Positions 15,512 to 24,679 of a DNA stretch of 64,000 nt are shown here, in pieces. Location of the stretch: the NCBI RefSeq assembly GCF_007828045.1, contig NZ_VITN01000001.1:496001-560000 (forward strand), given 5' to 3'. This stretch comes from Nitrospirillum amazonense (GTDB lineage: Bacteria > Pseudomonadota > Alphaproteobacteria > Azospirillales > Azospirillaceae). Position 1 is the first letter of the stretch, and every line of letters starts with the position of its first letter. Below the pieces are notes generated by a model. It was given only the letters and a program-made list of their open reading frames with translations, did no database searches and was not told the origin of the DNA. The translations under genes were made by a program, and so were the position numbers.

Positions 15512-18361
15512 TCATAGGGCCGGGCCATGCCAGTCGGGATGATCCTGCCGGTAGCGCTTGATGGGCCGCTCGAATTTCTTGTCGCAGGTGGCGACCGAAA
15601 TCTTGTCCGACCACACAATCGATGACATCCGTGTGTTGAGGTCAGGCCGCAGCTTTATGTATTCCAAATCACTACCGACGCGACAGGCCATGTTGGCGTA
15701 GACGTTAATCCAGAAATCGCTCGCGGGATAACGCTTCATAAGGCCTTGATATCCGGTCATCAGCGCAGGCCAGCCAAAATTGTTTTCCACGGTGATGTCG
15801 TAATCGTCGCCTTCCATCGCCGAATAGTCCCAGGCGAGGCGTGCGAATATTTCCTCGCGCTCGGCTTCCGGTGCCCGGTTCCGTATATCGGAAAAGAACT
15901 CTATGAGATCGTCAGCCGACCCGTACCAGCGGGGCATAAGGGCGCGCAGCATTTGTCTATGTAGGGCATAATAACGCGGGAACTTGGCGTGCCCCTCATC
16001 GAAGGTCGCCCGCAATTCCTTCAACTCCGAGCCCTCGCTAATACCGATTGCCATGGACATGAGGTACCAAAGCGGCGTGCTATTTGCCCGCCCCCCGATT
16101 TCATTCAGCGCCGCCGCCGCCATGGCGAGGCGGAAGCTGTAAATGGCCTGCGCTTGGCCGCTGACGGTATTGGCTCCGCCGTGTCCCCGTGCCCACCAGG
16201 CCCAGGTGTAAAGAACCTGAACTTCCATCAAGTCAGGATAGACGGACTGTGGGTAGGCGCGGCGCCAACTGGCAATGCGGGCGAATTGATCATCGACGCT
16301 TAGGCCTTCATAATCGAATAGGTCGTTCAGGCCGCCAACGATTCCCTGCAAGCGCGATCCACCATCAGGCATCTCGCCGATGGTTCGCAGTCCTTCGGCT
16401 AACGCGGCCTCCAGGGCCGCATAGTCGCCCTTGCGGAGGGCTTGTTGCGCGCCGCATCCGGCGGCTTCTCGCAAGGCCGGGCCGTCGCCCTGTGCGTCGC
16501 TAGTGGTAGGGCTTCGGCCGAAAACGGCAGGCCCATGAACGCAATCGGTGCCACCGTGCCGCAGCAGTGCGCGGGCATAGGTTACAAAGGTGCTGTTGGA
16601 AAGCGCAGTGGGGCGGTGGGTTGAGGCCGCGCGTAGGTTTTGCCACTGCATATATGCAACGACACGATCGTTTTTCTTACTGAACGTTAACAATTTGTCA
16701 GCTTCGGAATTGTCATTCCTCTTCAGTAAGGCGACCAGTTCCTTGGCCCAGTTGAGGCGATTTTCGGCATAGGTCAAGGCCTCGGCCCCCGCGCGAGCTT
16801 GGCTTGCGGGCAGGAGAGGTTTCTCTCGGCGCAGCCGATCGTACATTTTTTGCCAAGTGGGAATCATTTCCGTTTCAAAGGCCGCGGCTGCGTCAGCCAC
16901 GCTCATCGACCCGCCGCTAACCTGTGCTCCCAGCTGGGCCCAACGGCGCTCCGCCGCGCCGCTGTCCCGTGCCAGATCCTGACGCGACTGCCAGTATTGC
17001 TCCCAGGGGCTCAGTTGCACCCCTTCGTTGCGGGCCCGGAGGATGCCGGCGATTGAGGCGATGGTGAGTACGGCTGTGGCAAGACCCACCGCCAGTGGGC
17101 GCGGACGCTGGCTGCCTTTATCCACGAGTGGCTGGGCCAGGATGCGACCCAGCACCAATCCGGCGACCAGGCCGCCTACGTGAGCGGCATTGTCGATGCC
17201 GGTCTGCAGCATGCCGTTGGTTAGGCTGAAGACGACGAACACAGCCGTGCTTAGCCAATGAGCGCGGAAAACGGCCCGGGGCACCTGGGTACGACGCAGT
17301 GAAAGGTAAGCCAGCAACAAACCGAACAGTCCGAAAATGGCGCCCGAGGCACCGGCGCTCACCCGTGCTGGATCCCAGACCACGCTGGTCAAGCCGCTCA
17401 GTAGACCTATAGCCAAATAAAGGGCCAGGAACACCCAGCGGCCGTACAAGCGTTCCGTAAGCCGCCCGACGCTCCATAGTGCCCACATGTTGACGAGCAG
17501 GTGGGCAGGGTCCAGGTGCAGGAACATGGCGGTCAATAGACGCCACCATTGTCCGTTGATGGTGAGAACGCCGAAGTTGCCGCCCCAACTGAGCAAGGAC
17601 TGAATGTCGAAAGCGGTGAAGCGTTGGCCTGCCCAGGCCATTACCGAAAATATAACGATATTGACCAGAACCAACGCGATCGTGATCCAGGCCCCTCCGG
17701 CAGCCGCCATTGACCGGTCGAACTGACGGACTGCTGCCCAGTTATCGTCGAAACCATCCGTACGGGTGGTGGGCAGAGCACGGGTGATGGCCTGGGCGTC
17801 CGTCACCGAGTCGGCCCGAAAGGAAAGCCGCCCCTTACCCAAGCCGATAGCCGCCAGCCAACCTGAAAGGCCGCGCTGGTCGAATTGTACAAGCGTATCA
17901 TCGACGCCGACGTTGCGGACGGAAGCGCGCGGAATGGCATGGGTCGCCCTCAAGGGCACGCCAAGCCAGGTGCGCCGCCAGCCATGGAAGGTGATGCCCG
18001 CGTCATCAATTTCCACCAATCCTGCGCCATACAGGGGTTGGCGGTCGCGGACAGACTCTAGCCAGCCCAGCAGGCCGTTATGGCGGCTTAAGCGCACAGA
18101 CCAACACGAAGCGCGCTGGTTGACAGCATCGATGGCCAATGCGTGTTCGCCAATCGCCGCGCGTCGCGTGATTTCCGCCATGAGGTTGGCATGATTTTGG
18201 GGAGACGCGCTGGGGGTGACGATTTGCTGCAAATCGCGTAGCTGGGCGTCTGAATATTGGGAAAAATCAATTAGGCCGTCATGCGCGCCCGGCGCCGTTG
18301 GCGTGGACCCCACGTTATCCCCCATCCCCCCACCGATCCGCCGCCGCACTTCCTGCGTCAC
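15512..18361 (-). CDS. Rhomboid-type intramembrane protease with a ~530-residue C-terminal extension
   Basis: At 949 residues it is about four times a minimal rhomboid. Residues 1-210 are soluble (IDFSQYSDAQLRDLQQIV, then a PH-like region 110-200). The rhomboid core spans about 222-410: WWRLLTAMFLHLDPAHLLVNMWALWSVG, then GASGAIFGLFGLLLAY with the catalytic Ser339, and AAHVGGLVAGLVLG with His394, so the catalytic dyad is intact. The rest (about 430-949) is mostly helical, possibly TPR-like, ending in SSIVWSDKISVATCDKKFERPIKRYRQDHPDWHG; I do not recognise it. Base composition is AT-richer than that of the neighbours. It is tail-to-tail with the ArsR gene. The substrate is unknown. Confidence 0.88.
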   Translation of the reverse strand: MTQEVRRRIGGGMGDNVGSTPTAPGAHDGLIDFSQYSDAQLRDLQQIVTPSASPQNHANLMAEITRRAAIGEHALAIDAVNQRASCWSVRLSRHNGLLGWLESVRDRQPLYGAGLVEIDDAGITFHGWRRTWLGVPLRATHAIPRASVRNVGVDDTLVQFDQRGLSGWLAAIGLGKGRLSFRADSVTDAQAITRALPTTRTDGFDDNWAAVRQFDRSMAAAGGAWITIALVLVNIVIFSVMAWAGQRFTAFDIQSLLSWGGNFGVLTINGQWWRLLTAMFLHLDPAHLLVNMWALWSVGRLTERLYGRWVFLALYLAIGLLSGLTSVVWDPARVSAGASGAIFGLFGLLLAYLSLRRTQVPRAVFRAHWLSTAVFVVFSLTNGMLQTGIDNAAHVGGLVAGLVLGRILAQPLVDKGSQRPRPLAVGLATAVLTIASIAGILRARNEGVQLSPWEQYWQSRQDLARDSGAAERRWAQLGAQVSGGSMSVADAAAAFETEMIPTWQKMYDRLRREKPLLPASQARAGAEALTYAENRLNWAKELVALLKRNDNSEADKLLTFSKKNDRVVAYMQWQNLRAASTHRPTALSNSTFVTYARALLRHGGTDCVHGPAVFGRSPTTSDAQGDGPALREAAGCGAQQALRKGDYAALEAALAEGLRTIGEMPDGGSRLQGIVGGLNDLFDYEGLSVDDQFARIASWRRAYPQSVYPDLMEVQVLYTWAWWARGHGGANTVSGQAQAIYSFRLAMAAAALNEIGGRANSTPLWYLMSMAIGISEGSELKELRATFDEGHAKFPRYYALHRQMLRALMPRWYGSADDLIEFFSDIRNRAPEAEREEIFARLAWDYSAMEGDDYDITVENNFGWPALMTGYQGLMKRYPASDFWINVYANMACRVGSDLEYIKLRPDLNTRMSSIVWSDKISVATCDKKFERPIKRYRQDHPDWHGPAL

Positions 18362-18441
18362 CGATCCATGGGCCTTTAATTGCGGAACAATTTATTTTTG
18401 CACGCCCGGTGAAGGCAAGGCCAATCGTGGGAGCTGCCGCT

Positions 18442-18750
18442 TCAGCGGTGCAGCCAGAACCGGTCGAGCAGATACAGGGCACCCGCCCAGGCCAGCAGCA
18501 TGGCCAGGGCGTGCAGCTTGACGTGGGCCGGGAACTTGCGCGCCGACAGCAGGATCAGCACGGGCACGCCGGCGACCACCAGCGGCATCAGCAGCCACAC
18601 CATGCCGGGGGTGCTCCCACCCTGCGCGCTATCGTTGGCCGCCACCACCGTCAGGAACAGGGCGGGGAAGATGGCCATGCACCCGCCCACGATCAGCAGG
18701 AAGCCGAGCACCCATAGGGCGATTCTGCAGAATTTGTCGAAGCGGGTCAT
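18442..18750 (-). CDS. Small three-helix membrane protein, unknown
   Basis: Starting at 18750, MTRFDKFCRIALWVLGFLLIVGG, the product has 102 residues and three hydrophobic segments: 9-32, 48-70 (GMVWLLMPLVVAGVPVLILL) and 80-95 (ALAMLLAWAGALYLL). No domain is recognised. No good ribosome site is visible, and a longer in-frame reading up to 18966 looks non-coding. It sits between the rhomboid gene and the toxin-immunity pair on the same strand. Confidence 0.6.
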   Translation of the reverse strand: MTRFDKFCRIALWVLGFLLIVGGCMAIFPALFLTVVAANDSAQGGSTPGMVWLLMPLVVAGVPVLILLSARKFPAHVKLHALAMLLAWAGALYLLDRFWLHR

Positions 18751-18969
18751 GAGGGAAGGTCGGAACGGTGGTTGAGGCGGGCTCCGTCCTCTATGGCATC
18801 CAACGGCCCATTCGGGAAGGGGGCCGATAAGTGGGCTATCCTGCCCCCGCTCAATTCGTTTCGACCTGGGGGCCTTCACGGTACAGCAGGCTGCGACGAT
18901 AAAAGACGTACCCGGTCCGGTGGCGGAGGTGGCGCAGGTCACCCAAACGAGGCCCTCTCCGCCCAAGCG

Positions 18970-19251
18970 TTAAACTTTCAGTCCCTTGCTGATCTTGGTT
19001 GCTATGTTTTGCGCGGACATTAATGCCTGGGCGAATTCGGGATCGCTCTCGGCGAATTCCCGAGCGCCGTAATGACCAACGATGATGTTCTTAAGGCGGG
19101 TCCGGTCGGGGTTCCCCTGCAGCACCGACAACAGATACTCTAGCTGAGCGACCGCCGACGCAAATATCTCGAACGCCGGCATCTCGCTCAGTCTTTGGCG
19201 CGCGAGATTCAGCGCATACTCTACAGTTTCTATGGCCGTCATGGTCTTCAT
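18970..19251 (-). CDS. Tsi6-family immunity protein
   Basis: A small helical protein of about 93 residues that by eye aligns along its length with Tsi6 of Pseudomonas aeruginosa: TAIETVEYALNLARQRL, EIFASAVAQLEYLLSVL, DRTRLKNIIVGHYGAREFAE, SDPEFAQALMSAQ and KISKGLKV correspond to the same blocks there. Tsi6 proteins bind and block the NAD(P)-hydrolysing Tse6 toxin domain. The ATG at 19251 is close to an AGGAA; the in-frame ATG at 19242 (MTAIE) is 9 bases from that site and may be the true start. It follows the toxin gene by only about 7 bases on the same strand, the usual effector-immunity arrangement. Confidence 0.85.
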   Translation of the reverse strand: MKTMTAIETVEYALNLARQRLSEMPAFEIFASAVAQLEYLLSVLQGNPDRTRLKNIIVGHYGAREFAESDPEFAQALMSAQNIATKISKGLKV

Positions 19252-19258
19252 TTCCTGA

Positions 19259-20698
19259 TTACTGCGGCGTCGAGTTGAACGCCGATTTCTGTGTCGAGAA
19301 AAGCTGGGTTGCTCCGCCCTCTGTCGGGAATGATTGCCCTTTGACCGACCAGAAGTCATCCACGGCGGCCGAGGTGCTCCGCAGGACCGACACTGGCTGA
19401 GTCGTGGTGTAGGTGTTTAGGACCTTCGGCTCGATGGTTTGTGTCGCTCGGTTGAAGCCTAGCGGGCTAATGCCTAATTCCGTCGGTTGAACAGACGGAT
19501 TCGGGGAATACCAATTTCCCTGTGGAGCTCCGGGGGTTTGATACTGATAGAGCGTTTTGCCAGAATTCAGCGTTTGCACATCTACTGGCTTGGTGAAGTC
19601 AATACCAGTCATATATGAGGAAATGTTTTGCTCCGGCACTCCTTGTGCCTTGAAGAAATTAGTGGCGGTTTCCTGCCGGCCACGAATATTGATGTCCTGA
19701 TTAAGGTCGCCCGTTCGGCCAAATTTCTCATTCAGATATGCACGGCGACCCGGATCAGGAATCGGGGCCTTGGGCGGAGGTCCGACTTCCGGCTCTGGCG
19801 GCGGCTTGGGCTCGGGCGCCGCAGACTTGGGCTGCGCACTGAGCGAGTCAAAGGACGAAACCGTCGGCTGCGGCTCCTCAGCAACCATAGACTTGCGCCC
19901 GCCGGAGGCCGGCTTCACCTTGGCGATCAGGGCAATGATGGCGTTGATGGTCAGGATGGTGAGGCCGGCGGCGGTGCGGCGGGCGGCCTCGTCCAGGTCG
20001 TGCTGGGTCTTGGCGGTGGTGGCCAGGGCGATGCCGTGGCCCAGGTCGTTCAGGCCCTGGAACACCGACCAGCCCACCATGGCGTAGCCCACGCCCAGCA
20101 GAATGAGGTCGATGGCCTCGCCATAGCCGGCCAGGTGCCCGCCGGCCCACACCACCAGGAAGCCGGCCAGCCAGTACAGCGTCTCACGCGTGAACACGCT
20201 TTTGGCCGCCTGCTGCATGTCGCGCGGCAGCAGGGGCACGCAGCGGCGCAGCGTGGCGACCACGCGGTCGGTCACCGACCACTGCGCCGGCTGGCCCGGC
20301 GGATCCTCGTCCCCCTGGTCGTGCCGGGGCGGGTCCACGGGCGGGGGCGAGAGCGGGGCGACGGCGCGGGGGATGAGGAAGGCGCTGAGGCTGCCCATGG
20401 CCAGGTCGCGCATCGCCTGGTCGATGAGTTGGGTGTCGCTGACGCGGAAGTCCACGCCCTGCACCACATGGCGCAGGCGCAGGCGGCCGATCGCGTCCAG
20501 GCCCTGCAAATACCGGATGACACGGGCATCCCGCCAGATGGGGCCGCTGGCGCCGCCGCCCAGGGCATAGCGCCGCATGCCGGCCGGGATGCCGTGCGTG
20601 GGGCCGATCAGCAGGCGGCCCTCGGGAATCTCGGCATCCATCCAGTCGGCCATGGACAGGCCGGCCGGGCCGCCGCCGCTGATGAAACTGTCGGGCAC
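19259..20698 (-). CDS. Tse6-like NAD(P)ase effector (type VI secretion type) with membrane-spanning centre
   Basis: The start GTG 20698 (MPDSFISGGG) is preceded by GGGGAAGGGAC; a TTG at 20719 is the alternative. Of about 479 residues, 1-130 are a soluble N-terminal part I do not recognise. Residues about 175-205 (LYWLAGFLVVWAGGHLAGYG, then DLILLGVGYAMVGWSVFQ) and 250-270 (LTILTINAIIALIA) are hydrophobic, like the chaperone-bound helices of Tse6. A Pro-rich linker (PEPKPPPEPEVGPPPKAP) leads to a C-terminal domain of about 150 residues resembling the Tse6 toxin: GVPEQNISSYMTGIDFTKPV, LYQYQTPGAPQGNWYSP, TELGISPLG and VSVLRSTSAAVDDFW. No PAAR domain is visible. The first half is very GC-rich and the toxin half clearly AT-richer. 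Confidence 0.78.
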   Translation of the reverse strand: MPDSFISGGGPAGLSMADWMDAEIPEGRLLIGPTHGIPAGMRRYALGGGASGPIWRDARVIRYLQGLDAIGRLRLRHVVQGVDFRVSDTQLIDQAMRDLAMGSLSAFLIPRAVAPLSPPPVDPPRHDQGDEDPPGQPAQWSVTDRVVATLRRCVPLLPRDMQQAAKSVFTRETLYWLAGFLVVWAGGHLAGYGEAIDLILLGVGYAMVGWSVFQGLNDLGHGIALATTAKTQHDLDEAARRTAAGLTILTINAIIALIAKVKPASGGRKSMVAEEPQPTVSSFDSLSAQPKSAAPEPKPPPEPEVGPPPKAPIPDPGRRAYLNEKFGRTGDLNQDINIRGRQETATNFFKAQGVPEQNISSYMTGIDFTKPVDVQTLNSGKTLYQYQTPGAPQGNWYSPNPSVQPTELGISPLGFNRATQTIEPKVLNTYTTTQPVSVLRSTSAAVDDFWSVKGQSFPTEGGATQLFSTQKSAFNSTPQ

Positions 20699-20834
20699 CG
20701 TCCCTTCCCCTGCGTTCAAGCCGGGCCGCCATACGGCCCGGGGGATGAATTAAGGTGATCGCCTGCACGGGAAAGGGGCATATGCCAACGGGCCATAGTC
20801 GAAAGCAACGGCTTAGCCGAGAGGGTAGGCGTCG

Positions 20835-23624
20835 TTACACCCGCCCCACCGCCACCTCCCGCGTTCCAGCCGGCAGCGCCACCGTCACCCAGGCCGCCTC
20901 GGCAACCACCTCGACCGCACCGCCCCCCGTCACCCGGTAGCGCCCCTTGGGCAGGCCGCGCAGGCGCAGGGCGGGGGGTTGGCGCTGCGCCTCGCCGTCC
21001 AGGGTCAGGCGCAGGTGGGCGTTCCCCGGGTGCCAGGCGATGCTTTCGGTGGGAGCGAGGCGGGCGCCCTGTACCTCCAGGTCCAGGTGCTGGCGGGTCA
21101 GGCGGGCGTGCAGGCGGCGGCGGACGCCGTCGCGCGGGGTGATCCTCAGCCAACCGTCCTTTTCCGCCAGCGTGCCGCCGAAGCAGAAGCGGCCGAACAC
21201 GGGGTCGTCGCTGACCAGGGTGGCGGCCATGCGCAGGGCGCCGCAGAAGCCCAGGTCGCTTTCGCTGGAATAATACCAGCTGCCCCGGTGGTGGGGCTGG
21301 CCCAGCCAGGTGGTGCCGTGGGACGCGGGCTCGAACCCGCCGCCGGAGGCGCCGTCGTTGGCCTGGCCGGGATACCAATAGCCATAGCCGCTTTCCGCCA
21401 TGCCGCTGTTCACCAGGGCCCAGGCGCTTAGGAATGAGGTCCAGGCCAGGCGCAGATGGGGCCGCCCGTCCTCGGCATCGTTCAGGGCATGGTCCAGCAG
21501 GGCCCAGCCGCCCATCTGCGCCATGTAGGTCAGGGTGAAGGCGTCGCCGCCGGCGGCGCGGTAGTCGCTGCCCAGATAATAATAGGCGGGCTCGATGGTG
21601 CCGCGGCAGAACAGGTTGGCGGCGATCTGCGCGTCGGCGAAGCGCCGGGCGTCGGCGCGGCCGATGGGAAAGCCCGGCTGGCCGGCGTGGTCCAGGGCAT
21701 AGCGGGCCAGGGCTTCCGTCGATTCAAAGCCGGTGGAATCGAAGGGATATTCCGACCCGAACAGGTCGGGCTTGCCGTTCACGAAGAAATCGACCTTGCG
21801 CACCCAGTGGCCGCGCAGCTCCGCCGCCTTGGCGGTCTCCCCGGCCGCGTCCAGGGCGTCGATCAACTCGGGAATAACCACCTCGTTATAGAAGCCGGTC
21901 TCATAGGCGCTCCACTGCTCGATCTTCATGGGGATGGTGAACAGGGCGCGGGTGGTGCCGTAGGCCCGCTCCAGGTAGGTGGCGGCATCCAGCCGGGTGG
22001 TGATGGCCGGATAGCGGGTGGCGACGCGATAGAGGCCCAGATACATCGTGATGATGTGCGGGTAGTCGTAGGGCCGCCAGTAATGCTGGCGCCCCTTGGG
22101 GCCGGGATCGGCGCTGTCCCGGTTCTTCTTCCAGTCGGGAATGCCATAGAGGGCGTAGCTGTCTTCTTCCTCCGTCGTGCGCTGCAGGCCGCCCCAGACG
22201 AAGTGCTCGACATAGTAATCAAGCGCCGCCACCTCCGCCTGCACCGGGTGCTCGGCGTTTTTGCTGGCGAGATAGGCCGGTTTGCTCAGGCCCGGGTCAT
22301 CGCAGGTCACCTCATAGATGCGCCAGCCCTTGATGCGGTCGTAATTGTCGGGGCCCAGCAGGGTCTGGGTTTCCATATTCCATTCCGCCAACAGGCCGTC
22401 GTACCACTTGGCCGGATCGCGGTGCTGGTGGGCGGCGATGAAGGCCGCGCGCTTCTTGACCAGGGTTTCCACCGGCTCGGTGGCGAAGAACTCCAGATGG
22501 GTGGCGCGGCCTTGTCCGTGGCGGATGGTGATCAGGTTCTCGCCCAGGCGGCGGAAGCGCAGCTCATAGACGCGGCGGCCGCTGAGGGTGCCCAGATCCA
22601 GGATGGTGGTGTGGTCGGGATATTCCGCCTCGACGGCGTCGATGGTGTCCAGGGTGCGCAGCGCGATGCGGCCGGGCAGGTCGGTGGGCAGGGTCATGCC
22701 CTGCGCCACCTCCACATCGATGCCGCCCTGGGCGACCAGGGCGTCGCGCACGCCGGCATAGTCCGGGGCCCAGGTGAAGCGGGCGCCGAAGCGGTGGGTT
22801 TCGCCCGGTTTGAGGGTCAGGCTGGTCAGCGGCTGGCGCCAGCGGCCGCCCTCCGCCCTCATGGCTTCGCCCGTGGCGGCGGCGTGGATGAACACTTGAT
22901 AGGCGCGGTAAGGCCGGACGGGGCTGTCGCTGTCCTGCCGGGCGCCTTGGCGCGGTTGCCAATATTCGAAATGGGTTCCCCGCTCCGGCGTCATCACCAG
23001 ATAGGGGCCGACGCTGTTGGACCGCATCCAGAACAGGAAGGAGCCATGGCCGGAGACGAAGCTGTGCTTCAGCACGGTGGCCGTGGCCGGCTGCTTGGCC
23101 TTGAACTCGGTATGGAAGGGTAGGGGCAGGGCGAGGTCGCCGATCTCCAGCGCCGTGCCGGCGCGGTTGGTCAGCGTGACCTGCCAGGCGAGATCGCCGT
23201 CCGTCACGCCCAGCCGCAGGGTCAGGCCCAGGGCCGGCCCGGCCTCATCCGCGATGTCATAGTCGGCCACGCGGGCCTGGCCGTCCGGCTGGGCCAGGCG
23301 GGTGGGCGGCAGGTTGGCCGTGTCGATGGTGCGCCAGGGCGCGGCGGCGTCGCGGCGCCAGGCCAGGACGGCGTGGCCCAGCGCCTGCCCAGGCTCCAGA
23401 TAGTCGGTGTCGAAGGTGTCGCCGGCGGCGCGCAGGCTGGTCAGGCCGGAACCGTCGAAGGTCAGGGCGAAGGCGTGCGCGGCTGGTTTGGCCGTGCCGG
23501 CCATCGCCGCGGCGGGGCCCGCCAGTACGGCCCCGGCCGCCACGCCCCCGGCGGCCAGCATGATGTCACGGCGGCGCGGGCCGCCGGCGGATGTGTCCAC
23601 GGCCGGTTTTATCAACTGCTTCAT
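20835..23624 (-). CDS. Large Tat-exported DUF5695-like glycosidase-fold protein
   Basis: Start ATG 23624 has GGAAGGG at good spacing. The N-terminus has a twin-arginine signal (GGPRRRDIMLAAGGVAAGAVLAGPAAA). The mature 890 residues begin with a beta-rich domain (HAFALTFDGSGLTSLRAAGDTFDTDYLEPG, up to about residue 300). An alpha-rich part with aromatic and acidic residues follows, typical of (alpha/alpha) barrel glycosidases (WRPYDYPHIITMYLGLYRVATRYP; IEQWSAYETGFYNEVVIPELIDALD; YWYPGQANDGASGGGFEP), and a C-terminal beta domain ends in AGTREVAVGRV. This layout matches DUF5695 proteins, thought to act on polysaccharides; the substrate is unknown. It lies directly downstream of a LysR gene on the same strand. 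Confidence 0.75.
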   Translation of the reverse strand: MKQLIKPAVDTSAGGPRRRDIMLAAGGVAAGAVLAGPAAAMAGTAKPAAHAFALTFDGSGLTSLRAAGDTFDTDYLEPGQALGHAVLAWRRDAAAPWRTIDTANLPPTRLAQPDGQARVADYDIADEAGPALGLTLRLGVTDGDLAWQVTLTNRAGTALEIGDLALPLPFHTEFKAKQPATATVLKHSFVSGHGSFLFWMRSNSVGPYLVMTPERGTHFEYWQPRQGARQDSDSPVRPYRAYQVFIHAAATGEAMRAEGGRWRQPLTSLTLKPGETHRFGARFTWAPDYAGVRDALVAQGGIDVEVAQGMTLPTDLPGRIALRTLDTIDAVEAEYPDHTTILDLGTLSGRRVYELRFRRLGENLITIRHGQGRATHLEFFATEPVETLVKKRAAFIAAHQHRDPAKWYDGLLAEWNMETQTLLGPDNYDRIKGWRIYEVTCDDPGLSKPAYLASKNAEHPVQAEVAALDYYVEHFVWGGLQRTTEEEDSYALYGIPDWKKNRDSADPGPKGRQHYWRPYDYPHIITMYLGLYRVATRYPAITTRLDAATYLERAYGTTRALFTIPMKIEQWSAYETGFYNEVVIPELIDALDAAGETAKAAELRGHWVRKVDFFVNGKPDLFGSEYPFDSTGFESTEALARYALDHAGQPGFPIGRADARRFADAQIAANLFCRGTIEPAYYYLGSDYRAAGGDAFTLTYMAQMGGWALLDHALNDAEDGRPHLRLAWTSFLSAWALVNSGMAESGYGYWYPGQANDGASGGGFEPASHGTTWLGQPHHRGSWYYSSESDLGFCGALRMAATLVSDDPVFGRFCFGGTLAEKDGWLRITPRDGVRRRLHARLTRQHLDLEVQGARLAPTESIAWHPGNAHLRLTLDGEAQRQPPALRLRGLPKGRYRVTGGGAVEVVAEAAWVTVALPAGTREVAVGRV

Positions 23625-23713
23625 CACGCGAGACCCTTCCGCCTGTCCCCATGGCCCTCTTATTGGGACCAACATTGGATACAATATGCAAAACGGGCCG
23701 ATGCGGGAAGGGC

Positions 23714-24610
23714 TTAAGCGGCGGCCGTCTGGGCCGTGCCACCCCAGTCGTACCGGCGGGCCAGGGCCATGAACTCACGCAGGGCGGGCGAGTGGCGGCG
23801 GCCTGCTACGCTGGCCAGGCTGACGGTGCGCGACAGTTCCGGTTCGATCAGGGGGCGGGTGGCGATGCCGGGCAGCATGGGCAGGAATTCCGGCATCACG
23901 GCGCAGCCCAGGCCGGCCAGGATCATGGCCTGGATCCAATCCTCCCGCTCGCTCTCGTAACAGACGCGGACGTCGGCGGGGTCGGGGATGCCCAGGCTGT
24001 TGAAATGCTGGGGATATTCGCAGTTCACCCGGTTCAGGTAGTCCTCCTGGTCCAGTTCGGCCAGGGGCACCACGTCCATGGCCTCGAAGCGGTGGCCGGG
24101 GGCGAAGGCGACGGTGTAACGCTCCCGGTACAGGGGCTGCACCTCCACCCGTTCCGGCAGGTCGGGCAGGCCCAGCAAGGCGCAGTCCAGCTCCCCCTCC
24201 ATCAGAAGGGCCAGCACCTCGCGCCCCGGCGCGTCGCGCAAGGCGACCTCCACCGAGGGCAGGGCGGCGCGGAAACGCTTCAGGAAGCCCACCAGGCGGG
24301 TGGGGCCGATGGTGCACATGACGCCCAGGCGCACCCGGCCGCGTTCCAGCTTGCCGAAGCTGCGCGCCTCCAGCTTGGCGGACTCGCTGGCATGGAACAC
24401 CGCCTCCAGGTGCGGGCGCATCAGGCGGCCCAGGTCGGACAGATGGGTCAGGGTGCGTTCGCGCACGAACAGCGGCCCGCCCAGTTCCTCCTCCAGCTTC
24501 TGGATGGCCTTGGTCAGCGAGGGCTGGGCCACGCCGCAGGCCTCCGCCGCCTTGGTGAAGTTCAGGGTCTCGCACAGCGCCACGAAGTAGCGCACCTGGT
24601 TCATTTCCAT
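23714..24610 (-). CDS. LysR-family transcriptional regulator
   Basis: Starting at 24610 (MEMNQVRYFVALCETLNFTKAAEACGVAQPSLTKAIQKLEEELGGPLFVRE) the protein has 298 residues with the LysR helix-turn-helix at 3-60 and an effector domain from about 90 (RGRVRLGVMCTIGPTRLVGFLKRF). The sequence resembles OxyR/HypT-like and CatM-type regulators only in the general fold, so the ligand is not predictable. An in-frame extension to 24664 is possible but unsupported. It reads in the same direction as the doxX gene upstream and the DUF5695-like gene downstream (90-base gap), so it may control the latter. Confidence 0.92.
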   Translation of the reverse strand: MEMNQVRYFVALCETLNFTKAAEACGVAQPSLTKAIQKLEEELGGPLFVRERTLTHLSDLGRLMRPHLEAVFHASESAKLEARSFGKLERGRVRLGVMCTIGPTRLVGFLKRFRAALPSVEVALRDAPGREVLALLMEGELDCALLGLPDLPERVEVQPLYRERYTVAFAPGHRFEAMDVVPLAELDQEDYLNRVNCEYPQHFNSLGIPDPADVRVCYESEREDWIQAMILAGLGCAVMPEFLPMLPGIATRPLIEPELSRTVSLASVAGRRHSPALREFMALARRYDWGGTAQTAAA

Positions 24611-24679
24611 GGGAGGGGCGGCCGTATCACAATCCCGACATTGGGAACGTACAGTGTCGCCCATGGGCAGGGGTGCTGG

